DNA from: JBJEQG01 sp051881635
Lineage (GTDB): Bacteria; Bacillota; Clostridia; Oscillospirales; Acutalibacteraceae
Assembly (NCBI GenBank): GCA_051881635.1
Contig: JBJEQG010000037.1
Coordinates: 1-23,471, forward strand
Direction of reading: 5' to 3'
Length of the DNA: 23,471 bases
In this document: positions 5,799 through 14,396 of the stretch, in pieces
How positions within the stretch are numbered: the first letter of the stretch is position 1
Layout: every line of letters begins with the position of its first letter
Notes under the pieces: model-generated
What the model saw: only the letters and a program-made list of their open reading frames with translations
Told to the model about the DNA's origin: nothing
Databases searched by the model: none
Translations under genes and position numbers: made by a program

Positions 5799-6683
5799 AT
5801 GGAAGAAATGCACACCATTCAATGGTTTCCGGGACACATGACCCGTACCCGCCGTCAAATTCAGTCAAATCTGAAATTGGTAGATTTGGTGGCAGAAATC
5901 GTAGATGCCCGTATTCCGTACAGCAGCCGCAATCCCGATTTAAGAAATATCATTCAGCAAAAGCCCCGTTTGGTTCTGATGAACAAATGTGATATGGCAG
6001 ACCCGAACCAAACCGCCCGTTGGCTGAAAATATATAAAGATGCCGGTATTATGGCAGTGCCGTTGGACTGTAAAACAGGCAAAGGCTTGAACCGTTTTGT
6101 ACCCGCCGTTCAGGAAGTTTTGGCGGATAAAATCCGTTCATGGCAAGCCAAAGGCATGAAAGGCAAAACAATTAAAGTTATGGTTGTCGGTATTCCCAAT
6201 GTCGGCAAGTCCTCGTTTATCAATCGCATGGTGAAACAGAATCGTGCCAAAGTTGAAGACCGTCCCGGTGTCACACGAGGTAATCAATGGTTTTCTGTCG
6301 GCAAGGGCATGGAACTTTTGGACACACCCGGCGTTTTATGGCCGAAATTTGATGACCGTATTGTCGGTGAGCGTTTGGCGTTTATCGGTTCGGTTAAAGA
6401 TGAAGTCGTTGATACGGAAACATTAAGCGGACGCCTTTTGGAATTTCTGAGCCAAAACTATCCCAATTTGCTAATTCAGCGTTATAAGCTGACAGCGGAG
6501 GAGCTTAATCAGGAAGGATATAAAATTTTAGAGAAAATCGGAAAAAATCGTGGTATGCTAATTTCCGGCGGAGAGATTGATACCTCTCGTGCCGCCCTGA
6601 CTGTTCTTGACGAATTTCGTGGTGCGGTTTTGGGCAAAATTACACTCGACAAAGCGGAGGATTACAGCCATGTTAGAATATGA
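5799..6683 (+). CDS. rbgA: ribosome biogenesis GTPase RbgA (YlqF)
   Basis: A 294-residue circularly permuted GTPase needed for a late step in 50S subunit assembly. The N-terminus IQWFPGHMTRTRR is the family hallmark. The G motifs come in permuted order: NKCD (G4) first, then GIPNVGKSS (G1), the Thr of GVTRG (G2) and DTPGVLWP (G3), followed by the C-terminal ANTAR-like RNA-binding domain. GGAGG at 5787-5791 is 7 nt before the ATG. The last 14 bases overlap rnhB, so the two are translationally coupled. Confidence 0.95.
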   Translation: MEEMHTIQWFPGHMTRTRRQIQSNLKLVDLVAEIVDARIPYSSRNPDLRNIIQQKPRLVLMNKCDMADPNQTARWLKIYKDAGIMAVPLDCKTGKGLNRFVPAVQEVLADKIRSWQAKGMKGKTIKVMVVGIPNVGKSSFINRMVKQNRAKVEDRPGVTRGNQWFSVGKGMELLDTPGVLWPKFDDRIVGERLAFIGSVKDEVVDTETLSGRLLEFLSQNYPNLLIQRYKLTAEELNQEGYKILEKIGKNRGMLISGGEIDTSRAALTVLDEFRGAVLGKITLDKAEDYSHVRI

Positions 6684-7266
6684 AGCCCTGTTCTCCAATC
6701 AAGGCTATCAGGCAATTTGCGGCGTTGATGAAGCAGGACGGGGACCACTTGCAGGACCTGTCTGTGCAGCGGCTGTCATTTTTCCTCAGGGTTTGGTTTT
6801 GGAAGATGTTAACGACTCCAAAAAGCTGAACGAGAAAAAGCGTGAAAAGTTGTTTGATGTGATAAAAGAGAATGCCCTTGCATATTCTGTTGCATGGGCA
6901 AGCGTTGAGGAAATTGAAGAAATCAATATTCTTCAAGCAGCTATGCTGGCGATGAAACGAGCCGTTGAAGGATTGTCCGTCAAGCCCGACTTTGCAATTA
7001 TTGACGGTAATAAATCGCCCGAATTATCTATACCAACCTTTCCGCTTGTCAAAGGCGATGCCTTATCGCAGTCCGTAGCGGCGGCATCAATTTTGGCAAA
7101 AGTCAGCCGTGACCGTCTTATGCTCCAATATGCCAATCAATATCCGCAATATTATTTTGAAAAGCATAAAGGATATGGCACAAAGCTCCATAAAGAGGCT
7201 TTGTTGGCTAATGGTTTGTCGCCAATTCACCGTCCGTCCTTTGTCAAAAGTTTTTTGAGCAAATGA
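6670..7266 (+). CDS. rnhB: ribonuclease HII
   Basis: A 198-residue RNase HII that cuts RNA in RNA-DNA hybrids and at misincorporated ribonucleotides. The acidic active site is present: D and E in CGVDEAGRGPLAGPV, D in IIDGNK, and D in ILAKVSRDRL. The frame could open at 6607, but the family N-terminus and GGAGG at 6656-6660 point to ATG 6670, inside the end of rbgA. The rbgA-rnhB pairing is standard in Firmicutes. The stop overlaps the yraN start in an ATGA. Confidence 0.95.
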   Translation: MLEYEALFSNQGYQAICGVDEAGRGPLAGPVCAAAVIFPQGLVLEDVNDSKKLNEKKREKLFDVIKENALAYSVAWASVEEIEEINILQAAMLAMKRAVEGLSVKPDFAIIDGNKSPELSIPTFPLVKGDALSQSVAAASILAKVSRDRLMLQYANQYPQYYFEKHKGYGTKLHKEALLANGLSPIHRPSFVKSFLSK

Positions 7267-7655
7267 GCGGAAAAGAAAGCCGAACTATCGGCAGTATCGG
7301 AGAACAGGCGGCGGCAGATTTTCTGACGGCAAACGGTTATACCGTTATAGAGCGTAATTATCACAGTCGTTACGGCGAAATTGATATTATTGCCAAAAAC
7401 CAAGAGTATATTGTTTTTGTTGAGGTTAAGACACGCAATGAAACAAGCGGTTACAGACCTGCTGAGGCGGTAAATAAAAGCAAACAGAAAAAATTTGCCC
7501 GAACCGCAGTTTTGTACTTGACGGCATATCCGCAAAACTTACAGCCCCGTATGGATATTATAGAAATTATATTGGCAAAGGGAACAAAAGCTCTGGGCAG
7601 TATTACACATATTGAGAACGCTTTTGGTTGGGAGGACGGTTATGCGGTTTTTTGA
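7263..7655 (+). CDS. yraN: YraN family (UPF0102) nuclease-like protein
   Basis: A 130-residue protein of the UPF0102 family. The restriction-endonuclease-like core is visible: GEQAAADFLTANGYTVIERN, then RYGEIDIIA and VFVEVKTR, i.e. E-xn-D-xn-ExK. Biochemical function is not firmly established; the location after rnhB is conserved and suggests a nucleic-acid role. The start overlaps the rnhB stop by 4 nt, and its last 14 bases overlap the next gene. Confidence 0.88.
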   Translation: MSGKESRTIGSIGEQAAADFLTANGYTVIERNYHSRYGEIDIIAKNQEYIVFVEVKTRNETSGYRPAEAVNKSKQKKFARTAVLYLTAYPQNLQPRMDIIEIILAKGTKALGSITHIENAFGWEDGYAVF

Positions 7656-8562
7656 TTTGCATTGTGATACACTGTATCGTGCCTATCAGGAAAAAGGCAG
7701 TTTGTTCCAAAATGATTTTCATGTTTCCTTTGAGAGAAGCCGTTTTTTAAAAACCTATATTCAGTGTATGGCGGTTTGGATACCGGACGACTATCGGGGA
7801 GCAGCGGCGGAACAGCTTTTTGACGGCTGTGTTGCCAAATTGCATGAGGAAACAGACGGTCAGGATATTGTAATACTCAAACAGAATACGGATTTAGAAA
7901 AGTTAAGTTCTGTAACAGGTGTTATTTTAACCGTCGAAAGCGGTGCAGCATTGGCAGGCAAAAAAGAAAATATCAGGCGTTTTTATGATTGCGGTGTTCG
8001 TATGATGACACTGACCTGGAATGGCACAAATGAGTTGGGGGACGGTATTGGTGTAGAACACCCAAAAGGGCTGACGGCTTTTGGCAGGGAAACAGTTACC
8101 GAAATGGAAAAATTAGGTATAATTGTTGATGTTTCCCATGCGTCCGAAGCGTTGTTCCATGATGTGGCACAACAGACAACAAAACCTCTTTGTGCCTCCC
8201 ACTCCAATCTGAGAAAGCTTTGTCCGCATTCCCGTAACCTAACGGACGAACAGTTCAAATTTATATGTGATAACGGCGGTTTGGTCGGTATCAATTTTTA
8301 TCGGGATTTTCTTGCGGAAAACGGGACAAATGCGAAAATGTATGATATAATAAAAAGTGCAGATGCTTTTTTATCCTTAGGCGGTGCAAAAAATATAGCT
8401 TTCGGCAGTGATTTTGACGGCTGTGACATACCAAGTGATATGAACGGACTTCAAGACATGGAGGAACTATATAATATGTTTGTCCGTCATGGATATAGCG
8501 AAACTCTTTTGGACGACTTGTTTTTTAATAACGCATTCCGTTTTTTCAAAAAATTTTTTTAA
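7642..8562 (+). CDS. membrane dipeptidase family protein (peptidase M19)
   Basis: A 306-residue metal-dependent amidohydrolase of the renal dipeptidase family, expected to hydrolyse dipeptides, possibly with D-residues. Family motifs and metal ligands appear in order: FFDLHCDTL (His and Asp), TVESGAAL (bridging Glu), DVSHAS (His), CASHSN (His) and GSDFDG (Asp). No signal peptide or transmembrane helix is visible, so it is probably cytoplasmic. An extension to 7612 is possible but GGGAGGA at 7630-7636 fixes ATG 7642. It overlaps yraN by 14 nt and so ends the translationally coupled string rbgA-rnhB-yraN-dipeptidase. Confidence 0.9.
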   Translation: MRFFDLHCDTLYRAYQEKGSLFQNDFHVSFERSRFLKTYIQCMAVWIPDDYRGAAAEQLFDGCVAKLHEETDGQDIVILKQNTDLEKLSSVTGVILTVESGAALAGKKENIRRFYDCGVRMMTLTWNGTNELGDGIGVEHPKGLTAFGRETVTEMEKLGIIVDVSHASEALFHDVAQQTTKPLCASHSNLRKLCPHSRNLTDEQFKFICDNGGLVGINFYRDFLAENGTNAKMYDIIKSADAFLSLGGAKNIAFGSDFDGCDIPSDMNGLQDMEELYNMFVRHGYSETLLDDLFFNNAFRFFKKFF

Positions 8563-8588
8563 TATCAATTAAAAGTTTAGGTCAAGCC

Positions 8589-8617
8589 TTGCAGTTTCCA
8601 AAGGCAGAGCCTATAAC
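8589..8617 (+). promoter_or_regulatory. candidate promoter for thrC
   Basis: TTGCAG (8589-8594), 17-nt spacer, TATAAC (8612-8617), giving a leader of about 30 nt. No T-box or riboswitch-like structure fits in the 90-bp gap. A weak imperfect hairpin (GCCTT/AAGGC) overlaps the same bases. Confidence 0.45.
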
Positions 8618-8652
8618 ATTCCAATTTTTTTTAAAAGAAAGAAGGATTTTCA

Positions 8653-10152
8653 ATGCAGTACAATAGTACAAGAGATAAGGAAAGAGTTGTTTCGGCGGCA
8701 CAGGCTATTTCACAGGGTATTTCTGAGGAAGGCGGTTTGTTTGTTCCGCAGGAACTTCCGAAATATAAGCCTGAGGATATTCAAGCCATGACAGCTTTAG
8801 ATTATCAGGGCAGAGCCTGTAAGGTACTCAAAGATTTTCTGTCTGATTTTACGGAAGAAGAAATTAAAGAAAGCGTTTCCGCCGCTTATGCCGCAGAAAA
8901 ATTCGGTTCGGAAAATCCTGCACCATTGTCCTATATTTCTTCCGCAAAAGGAGATATGGCGATTTTGGAATTGTGGCATGGTCCGACTTGTGCCTTTAAG
9001 GATATGGCACTTCAAATTTTGCCACACTTGCTCACAAAGTCCATGAAGAAAACCAATGACGGCAAAGAGGCTGTTATTCTTGTTGCAACCAGCGGTGATA
9101 CAGGCAAAGCGGCATTGGAGGGCTTTAAAGATGTTGACGGTACAAGCATTATGGTATTCTATCCCGTCAACGGTGTAAGCTCCATGCAAAAGCGTCAAAT
9201 GGCAACCCAACAGGGAAAGAATGTCAATGTTTTTGCAATCGAGGGTAATTTTGACGATGCCCAAACCGGTGTAAAGAAAATCTTTACCAATCCTGAAATC
9301 AAAGCCGAGCTTGCAAAGAAAAACAAGATGTTTTCAAGTGCAAACTCCATAAACTGGGGGCGTTTGCTGCCGCAGATTGTTTATTATTTCTCGGCTTACT
9401 GCGAAATGGTCAATGCAGGCAAAATCAATCAGGGTGACGAAATCAATGTCGTTGTTCCAACAGGTAACTTTGGCAATATCCTTGCCGCATTCTATGCGAT
9501 GAATATGGGTTTGCCGATTAAAAAGTTTATCTGTGCGTCCAATGCAAACAATGTTTTGACTGACTTTATCCGCACAGGCACTTATGACCGCAAGAGAAAA
9601 TTCTATGCGACAACCTCACCGTCTATGGATATTTTGGTTTCCAGCAACTTAGAGCGTTTGCTTTATCATTTAACGGACGGCAACGCCGAAAAAGTTGCCG
9701 CTTGGATGAAATCTCTTTCTGAGAACGGTCAGTACAGTGTTGATGCTGAAACCTTTGAGAAGATTTCCAAGCTGTTCTATGGCGGTTTCTGTGATGACGA
9801 GGGAACAAAAGCAACAATCAGCGAATTGTATGCAGAGGATAACTATCTTTGCGATACACATACAGCCGTTGCCGTTAATGTTTATCGTCAGTATGTTGCC
9901 GAAACAGGCGATAAAACACCGACAGTTATTGCCTCAACCGCGAGCCCATATAAGTTTACAAAAAGCGTTATGGCGGCAATTACAGACGAAACACTGTCCG
10001 AAGATGAGTATGAAATGGTTGACGAAATGAGCCAAAAGACACACACAGCAATTCCGGCGAGCTTGGAGGCGTTGAAAAATGCCGAAGTGCGTTTTAAGAC
10101 GGTTTGCAAAGCTGACGAAATGCCAAAGGTTGTTCTTAATTCTTTGGGGTAA
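8653..10152 (+). CDS. thrC: threonine synthase
   Basis: A 499-residue PLP enzyme converting O-phosphohomoserine to threonine, the last step of threonine synthesis. The N-terminus YNSTRD...GGLFVPQELP is typical. The PLP lysine is K116 in PTCAFKDMALQ; the phosphate-binding region is VATSGDTGKAALEGF, and PTGNFGNILAA follows. Length fits the long (about 500-residue) class found in Clostridia and E. coli relatives. GAAGGA at 8641-8646 lies 6 nt before the ATG. The metallophosphoesterase starts three bases after the stop, so the two are cotranscribed. Confidence 0.96.
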   Translation: MQYNSTRDKERVVSAAQAISQGISEEGGLFVPQELPKYKPEDIQAMTALDYQGRACKVLKDFLSDFTEEEIKESVSAAYAAEKFGSENPAPLSYISSAKGDMAILELWHGPTCAFKDMALQILPHLLTKSMKKTNDGKEAVILVATSGDTGKAALEGFKDVDGTSIMVFYPVNGVSSMQKRQMATQQGKNVNVFAIEGNFDDAQTGVKKIFTNPEIKAELAKKNKMFSSANSINWGRLLPQIVYYFSAYCEMVNAGKINQGDEINVVVPTGNFGNILAAFYAMNMGLPIKKFICASNANNVLTDFIRTGTYDRKRKFYATTSPSMDILVSSNLERLLYHLTDGNAEKVAAWMKSLSENGQYSVDAETFEKISKLFYGGFCDDEGTKATISELYAEDNYLCDTHTAVAVNVYRQYVAETGDKTPTVIASTASPYKFTKSVMAAITDETLSEDEYEMVDEMSQKTHTAIPASLEALKNAEVRFKTVCKADEMPKVVLNSLG

Positions 10153-10155
10153 GCC

Positions 10156-10854
10156 ATGTCTTTGTTTGTAATTGCCGATGTCCATTTGTCCTTTGGTACT
10201 GATAAACCTATGGATGTGTTCAAAGGCTGGGAAAACTATACGGTCAACTTGGAAAAAAGCTGGCGGCGTCTGGTCAAGGCTGAGGATACGGTTGTAATTT
10301 CAGGGGATATTTCATGGGCGATGAAGTTGGAAGACACGATAGCGGATTTCACTTTTTTACAAAATCTGCCCGGACGAAAAATTCTTCTCAAAGGCAATCA
10401 TGACTATTGGTGGTCAACCAAAGCGAAAATGGATAAATTTCTGGTTGAACATGGCTTTAATACGCTATCCATTCTTCATAATTGCACATTTGAAACAGAG
10501 GATTATGCCATTTGCGGTTCAAGAGGGTGGTTCTATGATGCTGAACAGGACGCCGACAAGCGTATTCTTTTGCGTGAGGCGGGGCGGCTGAGAATGTCAA
10601 TCGAAGCAGCTCTGAAAACAGGAAAAGAACCGATAGCCTTTTTGCATTATCCGCCAATTTATAATAATATGGAGTGTTCCAAGATACTAAATGTGCTTAG
10701 AGAGTATCCAATTAAACGCTGTTTTTACGGTCATATTCACGGCGGCAATGCCGCCCGCTATGCTTTCAACGGCGAGCGTTACGGCATACAATTCCGTTTG
10801 GCGGCGTGTGACTATGTCCATTTCACACCACTTCTTGTAGAAAAAACCGTTTGA
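10156..10854 (+). CDS. calcineurin-like metallophosphoesterase (COG1768 type)
   Basis: A 232-residue cytoplasmic phosphoesterase. The dinuclear metal motifs are all present: IADVHL (DxH), SGDISWAM (GD), KGNHDYWW (GNHD), FLHYPP (His) and FYGHIHGG (GHxH). The pattern DKPMDVFKGW...GDISWAM...LPGRKILLKGNHDYWW is that of the small COG1768 predicted phosphohydrolases. The natural substrate is unknown. Only 3 bp separate it from thrC, whose final codons hold the GGGG-containing ribosome site, so it is coupled to thrC, although no metabolic link is evident. Confidence 0.87.
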   Translation: MSLFVIADVHLSFGTDKPMDVFKGWENYTVNLEKSWRRLVKAEDTVVISGDISWAMKLEDTIADFTFLQNLPGRKILLKGNHDYWWSTKAKMDKFLVEHGFNTLSILHNCTFETEDYAICGSRGWFYDAEQDADKRILLREAGRLRMSIEAALKTGKEPIAFLHYPPIYNNMECSKILNVLREYPIKRCFYGHIHGGNAARYAFNGERYGIQFRLAACDYVHFTPLLVEKTV

Positions 10855-10909
10855 TTTTTTTGATTAGGTCAAAAAATTGAATAGTTTTAAAATAAAAATA
10901 AAAAAACTA

Positions 10910-10938
10910 TGGAAAATTATTTTTGGGTATGTTATAAT
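10910..10938 (+). promoter_or_regulatory. tig promoter
   Basis: Perfect TATAAT (10933-10938) with extended TGT (10930-10932). The -35 region (TGGAAA, 10910-10915) is poor, so the extended -10 probably carries the promoter. Leader about 32 nt, with AGGAGG before the start codon. I see no CIRCE or CtsR-like repeat. Confidence 0.65.
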
Positions 10939-10976
10939 AATGCTTGATTTTTCAGTAGTTTTAGGAGGATTTAAAA

Positions 10977-12272
10977 ATGACTTTAAGATCATCAAATAAG
11001 GTAGAAACAAACCGTTATGAGCTTGTTATCGAAATTGACGGTGCAACTTTTATGAACGAGGTTAATGCCGTTTATAGAAAACAGGTTAAGAATATCGCAA
11101 TCCCGGGTTTCAGAAAAGGCAAGGCACCGAGAGCTGTGATTGAAAGAGAATACGGCGAGGGCATTTTCTATGAAGATGCTATCAAAAACCTCTATCCTGC
11201 TGCTGTTGCAGAAGCTGCCAAAGAGGCAGGTCTGGCTATGGTTCAGGATAAGGTTGATTTGGACATCGAGGAGGCAAACAAGGATATTCTTGTTATCAAG
11301 TCCGTAATCACAGTAGAGCCGGAAACAGCTATCGAGAACTATAAGGGTATCGAGTACACAAAGGCTTCCACTGATGTTACAGATGAGGACATCGACGCTG
11401 AGGTTAAAAAGGTTTTGGAAAGAAATTCCAGATTGGTTGATGTTGAAGGCAGAGCCGCAGAGAACGGTGATATTGCCGTTATCGACTTTGAGGGCTTTGT
11501 TGACGGTGTTGCTTTTGACGGTGGCAAGGCTGAAAAGTATAACCTCACTTTGGGTGACGGTCAGTTTATTCCGGGCTTTGAAGACCAAATTATCGGTCAT
11601 AATATCGGCGAGGATTTCTCCATTCAGGTTAAATTCCCCGATGAATATCAGGCTGAGGAATTAAAGGGCAAGGACGCTGAGTTCAAGATTAAACTCCACG
11701 AACTTAAAAAGAGAGAGTTGCCCGATTTTGATGACGAGTTTGTTAAAGATGTCAGCGAATTTGAAAGCGTAGACGCTTATAAAGCTGATGTTCGCACAAA
11801 GCTTGAAAAGAAAAAAGCTGATGATGCCGAAAATTCAAGAGATAAGCAGTTGACAGATAAGTTGGCTGAATTGCTCCAAGCTGAAATTCCGGAGGCTATG
11901 TTTACAAACCAAATCAACAATATGTTGGGTGAGTTTGAGATGAACCTCCGTGCACAGGGTTTGGATTTCGATACTTATATGCAGTACACAGGTATGAACA
12001 TTAACGATTTGGCAGAGAACTATCGTCCGGTGGCTGAGCGTCAGGTTAAGGTTTCTTTGGCACTCAAAAAGATTGCCGAACTTGAAAATATTGCTGTCAG
12101 TGATGAAGATGTAGCAAACAAGTATCAGGAACTTGCCGACACATATAAAGTAGAACTTGACAGAGTAAAGAATGTATTCTCTGCCGAGGATATTGTAAGT
12201 GACATCAAGGTGCTTCGTGCACTTGATCTCGTAAGAGAAAATGCCGTTGCCGTTGAGGCAGCAGCGGAATAA
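10977..12272 (+). CDS. tig: trigger factor, ribosome-bound chaperone/prolyl isomerase
   Basis: A 431-residue trigger factor, the first chaperone to meet nascent chains at the ribosome exit. Domain order is normal: ribosome-binding domain (about 1-115) with signature GFRKGKAPR at 44-52, FKBP-type prolyl isomerase domain (about 150-235; NGDIAVIDFEGFVDG...FIPGFEDQIIG), and the helical C-terminal chaperone domain. AGGAGG 8-13 bases upstream and the promoter at 10910-10938 support the start. It heads the tig-clpP-clpX block common in Firmicutes. Confidence 0.97.
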   Translation: MTLRSSNKVETNRYELVIEIDGATFMNEVNAVYRKQVKNIAIPGFRKGKAPRAVIEREYGEGIFYEDAIKNLYPAAVAEAAKEAGLAMVQDKVDLDIEEANKDILVIKSVITVEPETAIENYKGIEYTKASTDVTDEDIDAEVKKVLERNSRLVDVEGRAAENGDIAVIDFEGFVDGVAFDGGKAEKYNLTLGDGQFIPGFEDQIIGHNIGEDFSIQVKFPDEYQAEELKGKDAEFKIKLHELKKRELPDFDDEFVKDVSEFESVDAYKADVRTKLEKKKADDAENSRDKQLTDKLAELLQAEIPEAMFTNQINNMLGEFEMNLRAQGLDFDTYMQYTGMNINDLAENYRPVAERQVKVSLALKKIAELENIAVSDEDVANKYQELADTYKVELDRVKNVFSAEDIVSDIKVLRALDLVRENAVAVEAAAE

Positions 12273-12290
12273 TTTTTCGCAAAATTGAAT

Positions 12291-12315
12291 ATTCTTGTCC
12301 TAAACGGACAAGAAT
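12291..12315 (+). other. perfect hairpin without U-run between tig and clpP
   Basis: ATTCTTGTCC (12291-12300) and GGACAAGAAT (12306-12315) form a perfect 10-bp stem with a 5-nt loop. The sequence after it is GCGATTGTTGC, so it lacks the T-tract of an intrinsic terminator. It ends 18 nt before the clpP Shine-Dalgarno. It may stabilise or separate the tig and clpP messages, or bind a regulator as DNA. Confidence 0.6.
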
Positions 12316-12349
12316 GCGATTGTTGCAGGATTTAAAGGAGGAAATTTAT

Positions 12350-12931
12350 ATGCCGTCAATACCTTATGTTATTGAACAAACAAGCAGAGGAGAGCGTTCA
12401 TACGACATCTATTCCAGATTGTTGAACGACCGTATCATTATGTTGACAGAAGAAGTCAATAATGTTACAGCGAGCCTTGTTGTGGCCCAGCTCCTTTTCC
12501 TTGAAGGACAAGATGCTTCAAAGGATATTAGCCTGTACATCAACAGCCCCGGCGGTTCTGTAACCGACGGTATGGCAATTTATGATACAATGCAGTACAT
12601 TAAATGCGATGTATCCACAATTTGTATGGGAATGGCAGCAAGTATGGGTGCTTTTCTTTTGGCAGCCGGAACAAAGGGCAAGCGTTTGGCTTTGCCGAAC
12701 AGTGATATCATGATTCACCAGCCCAGCGGCGGTGCTCAGGGTCAGGCAACAGATATTATGATTCATGCCGACCATATTATCCAAACCAAAAAGAAGCTGA
12801 ATACTATTCTTGCCGAAAAGACAGGTCAGCCGTATGAAGTTATTGCAAGAGATACCGAGCGTGATAACTTCATGACAGCACAGCAGGCTTTGGAATACGG
12901 CTTGATTGATAAAGTTATCACAAGCCGATAA
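12350..12931 (+). CDS. clpP: ATP-dependent Clp protease proteolytic subunit
   Basis: A 193-residue ClpP serine protease subunit that forms the double-heptamer chamber served by ClpX. The triad is complete: S98 (GMAASMGAF), H123 (IMIHQPSGG) and D172 (TERDNFM). The N-terminus MPSIPYVIEQTSRGERSYDIYSRLL is standard, and AAAGGAGG at 12334-12341 fixes ATG 12350 over the upstream in-frame ATG 12314, which lies in the hairpin. It sits between tig and clpX and is closed by its own terminator. Confidence 0.97.
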   Translation: MPSIPYVIEQTSRGERSYDIYSRLLNDRIIMLTEEVNNVTASLVVAQLLFLEGQDASKDISLYINSPGGSVTDGMAIYDTMQYIKCDVSTICMGMAASMGAFLLAAGTKGKRLALPNSDIMIHQPSGGAQGQATDIMIHADHIIQTKKKLNTILAEKTGQPYEVIARDTERDNFMTAQQALEYGLIDKVITSR

Positions 12932-12955
12932 AATTTAAAAGCATAGAACCTCGGG

Positions 12956-13002
12956 AACGCCCGTAAACAGGCTTTGAAAAAAGCAGTTTTGCGGGCGTTT
13001 TT
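12956..13002 (+). terminator. terminator between clpP and clpX
   Basis: AACGCCCG (12956-12963) pairs with CGGGCGTT (12992-12999), and an inner stem GCTTT/AAAGC (12971-12975 with 12980-12984) is capped by a GAAA tetraloop. TTTTT at 12998-13002 follows. ClpX is therefore probably made by partial readthrough or from a weak promoter in the remaining 37 bp. Confidence 0.75.
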
Positions 13003-13039
13003 AAGGATTTTTGCACCATTGACGATAGGGGTTGTATAG

Positions 13040-14380
13040 ATGGCAAATAAAGATGACAATTCCAGAAAAATAAACTGTTCTTTCTGTGGCAAATCGCAAG
13101 ATGTTGTCAGAAGAATGATACAGGGACCGGGTGCGTACATTTGCGATGAATGTGTTTCCTTGTGTACCACTATCTTAAAAGAAGACGGCTTGTTGGGGTC
13201 TAAAAAGAATGACAATGAACTTGAAGATACTTTCTTTCAGGGCATAACCGACTTGCCTAAGCCTATGGAAATTAAGAAAAAATTGGACGAATATGTTATC
13301 GGACAGGACGAAGCGAAAATCTCTTTGGCGGTTTCCGTTTATAATCACTATAAGAGAATTTCGGAAGATAATGATGATAAGGACAGCAGCGATGTTTCAC
13401 TGAGCAAAAGTAATGTGCTTATGCTCGGACCGTCCGGTGTTGGTAAAACTTTGTTGGCACAGACACTTGCAAAAATTTTAGATGTTCCGTTTGCGATTGC
13501 AGACGCAACAACTTTAACAGAAGCGGGCTATGTCGGTGAAGATGTCGAAAATATTTTGTTGCGTTTAATTCAAGCGGCAGATTTTGATATTGAGCGTGCC
13601 GAAAAGGGTATCATTTATGTTGATGAAATCGACAAAATCGCCCGTAAATCCGAAAATCCGTCCATTACAAGAGATGTAAGCGGTGAAGGTGTACAACAGG
13701 CACTTCTGAAAATTTTGGAGGGTACGGTTTCCAATGTTCCGCCACAGGGCGGCAGAAAGCACCCTCAACAGGAATTTATACAGATTGATACCACAAATAT
13801 TTTGTTTATTTGCGGCGGTGCGTTTGACGGTTTGGAAAAGACGGTTGAGAAACGCATGGATTCCTCAGCTTTGGGCTTTAATGCCAATATTAAATCAAAG
13901 GAAGAATTAGATGCCACAAGTTGGATGTCCGATGTCATTCCCGAAGATTTGGTAAAATTCGGACTTATTCCCGAGTTGGTTGGACGCTTGCCCGTTATTA
14001 CGGCTTTGGACGGTTTGAACGAGGAAGCGTTGGTTCGTATATTGAAAGAGCCGAAGAATGCCTTGACAAAGCAGTACAAAAAGCTGTTTGAATATGATGA
14101 TGTTGCCCTTGATTTTACCGATGACGCTTTGGTACGCATGGCACAAAAAGCGATTGAACGCCGTACAGGTGCAAGAGGTTTGCGTGCAATCATGGAAGAT
14201 ACATTGAAACATCTGATGTTTGAAATTCCGTCTGACGATTCAGTCGAGTCCATTTTGATTACGGCAGAAGCTGTTGACAAAAAGGCAGAGCCTGAAATTG
14301 TCCGTAGTGAATCCCATATTAAAAAAACGCATTTCCAAAAATCGGATAATACAAAAAAATCTTCCAAACGCAAGTTATAA
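13040..14380 (+). CDS. clpX: ATP-dependent Clp protease ATP-binding subunit ClpX
   Basis: A 446-residue AAA+ unfoldase that delivers substrates to ClpP. The N-terminal zinc domain has C13, C16, C35 and C38 (CSFCGK...YICDECVSLC). Walker A is GPSGVGKT (130-137), Walker B IIYVDEID. The ClpP-contacting IGF loop appears as ALGFNANI after CGGAFDGLEKTVEKRM. A lysine/serine-rich tail of about 20 residues lengthens it beyond the usual 420-430. AGGGG at 13027-13031 is 8 nt before the ATG. The 15-bp terminator after it ends the tig-clp block. Confidence 0.97.
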   Translation: MANKDDNSRKINCSFCGKSQDVVRRMIQGPGAYICDECVSLCTTILKEDGLLGSKKNDNELEDTFFQGITDLPKPMEIKKKLDEYVIGQDEAKISLAVSVYNHYKRISEDNDDKDSSDVSLSKSNVLMLGPSGVGKTLLAQTLAKILDVPFAIADATTLTEAGYVGEDVENILLRLIQAADFDIERAEKGIIYVDEIDKIARKSENPSITRDVSGEGVQQALLKILEGTVSNVPPQGGRKHPQQEFIQIDTTNILFICGGAFDGLEKTVEKRMDSSALGFNANIKSKEELDATSWMSDVIPEDLVKFGLIPELVGRLPVITALDGLNEEALVRILKEPKNALTKQYKKLFEYDDVALDFTDDALVRMAQKAIERRTGARGLRAIMEDTLKHLMFEIPSDDSVESILITAEAVDKKAEPEIVRSESHIKKTHFQKSDNTKKSSKRKL

Positions 14381-14396
14381 ACGAATAATATAAATT

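Noticed and set aside
7983..8294. Long antisense open frame inside the dipeptidase gene (and similar ones inside thrC, tig, clpX and mutS)
   Set aside because: No ribosome site or promoter; the opposite strand encodes well-conserved proteins, so these are shadow frames.
8563..8652. T-box or amino-acid riboswitch upstream of thrC
   Set aside because: The 90-bp gap is too short for a T-box and shows no T-box sequence or strong terminator.
10856..10876. TTTTTTGA/TCAAAAAA inverted repeat as a terminator after the metallophosphoesterase
   Set aside because: The stem has a single G-C pair per side and no following T-run, so it is likely an AT-composition effect.
13012..13040. clpX promoter TTGCAC-18-TATAGA
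   Set aside because: It would start transcription inside the clpX coding region and leave out the ribosome site; better seen as chance.
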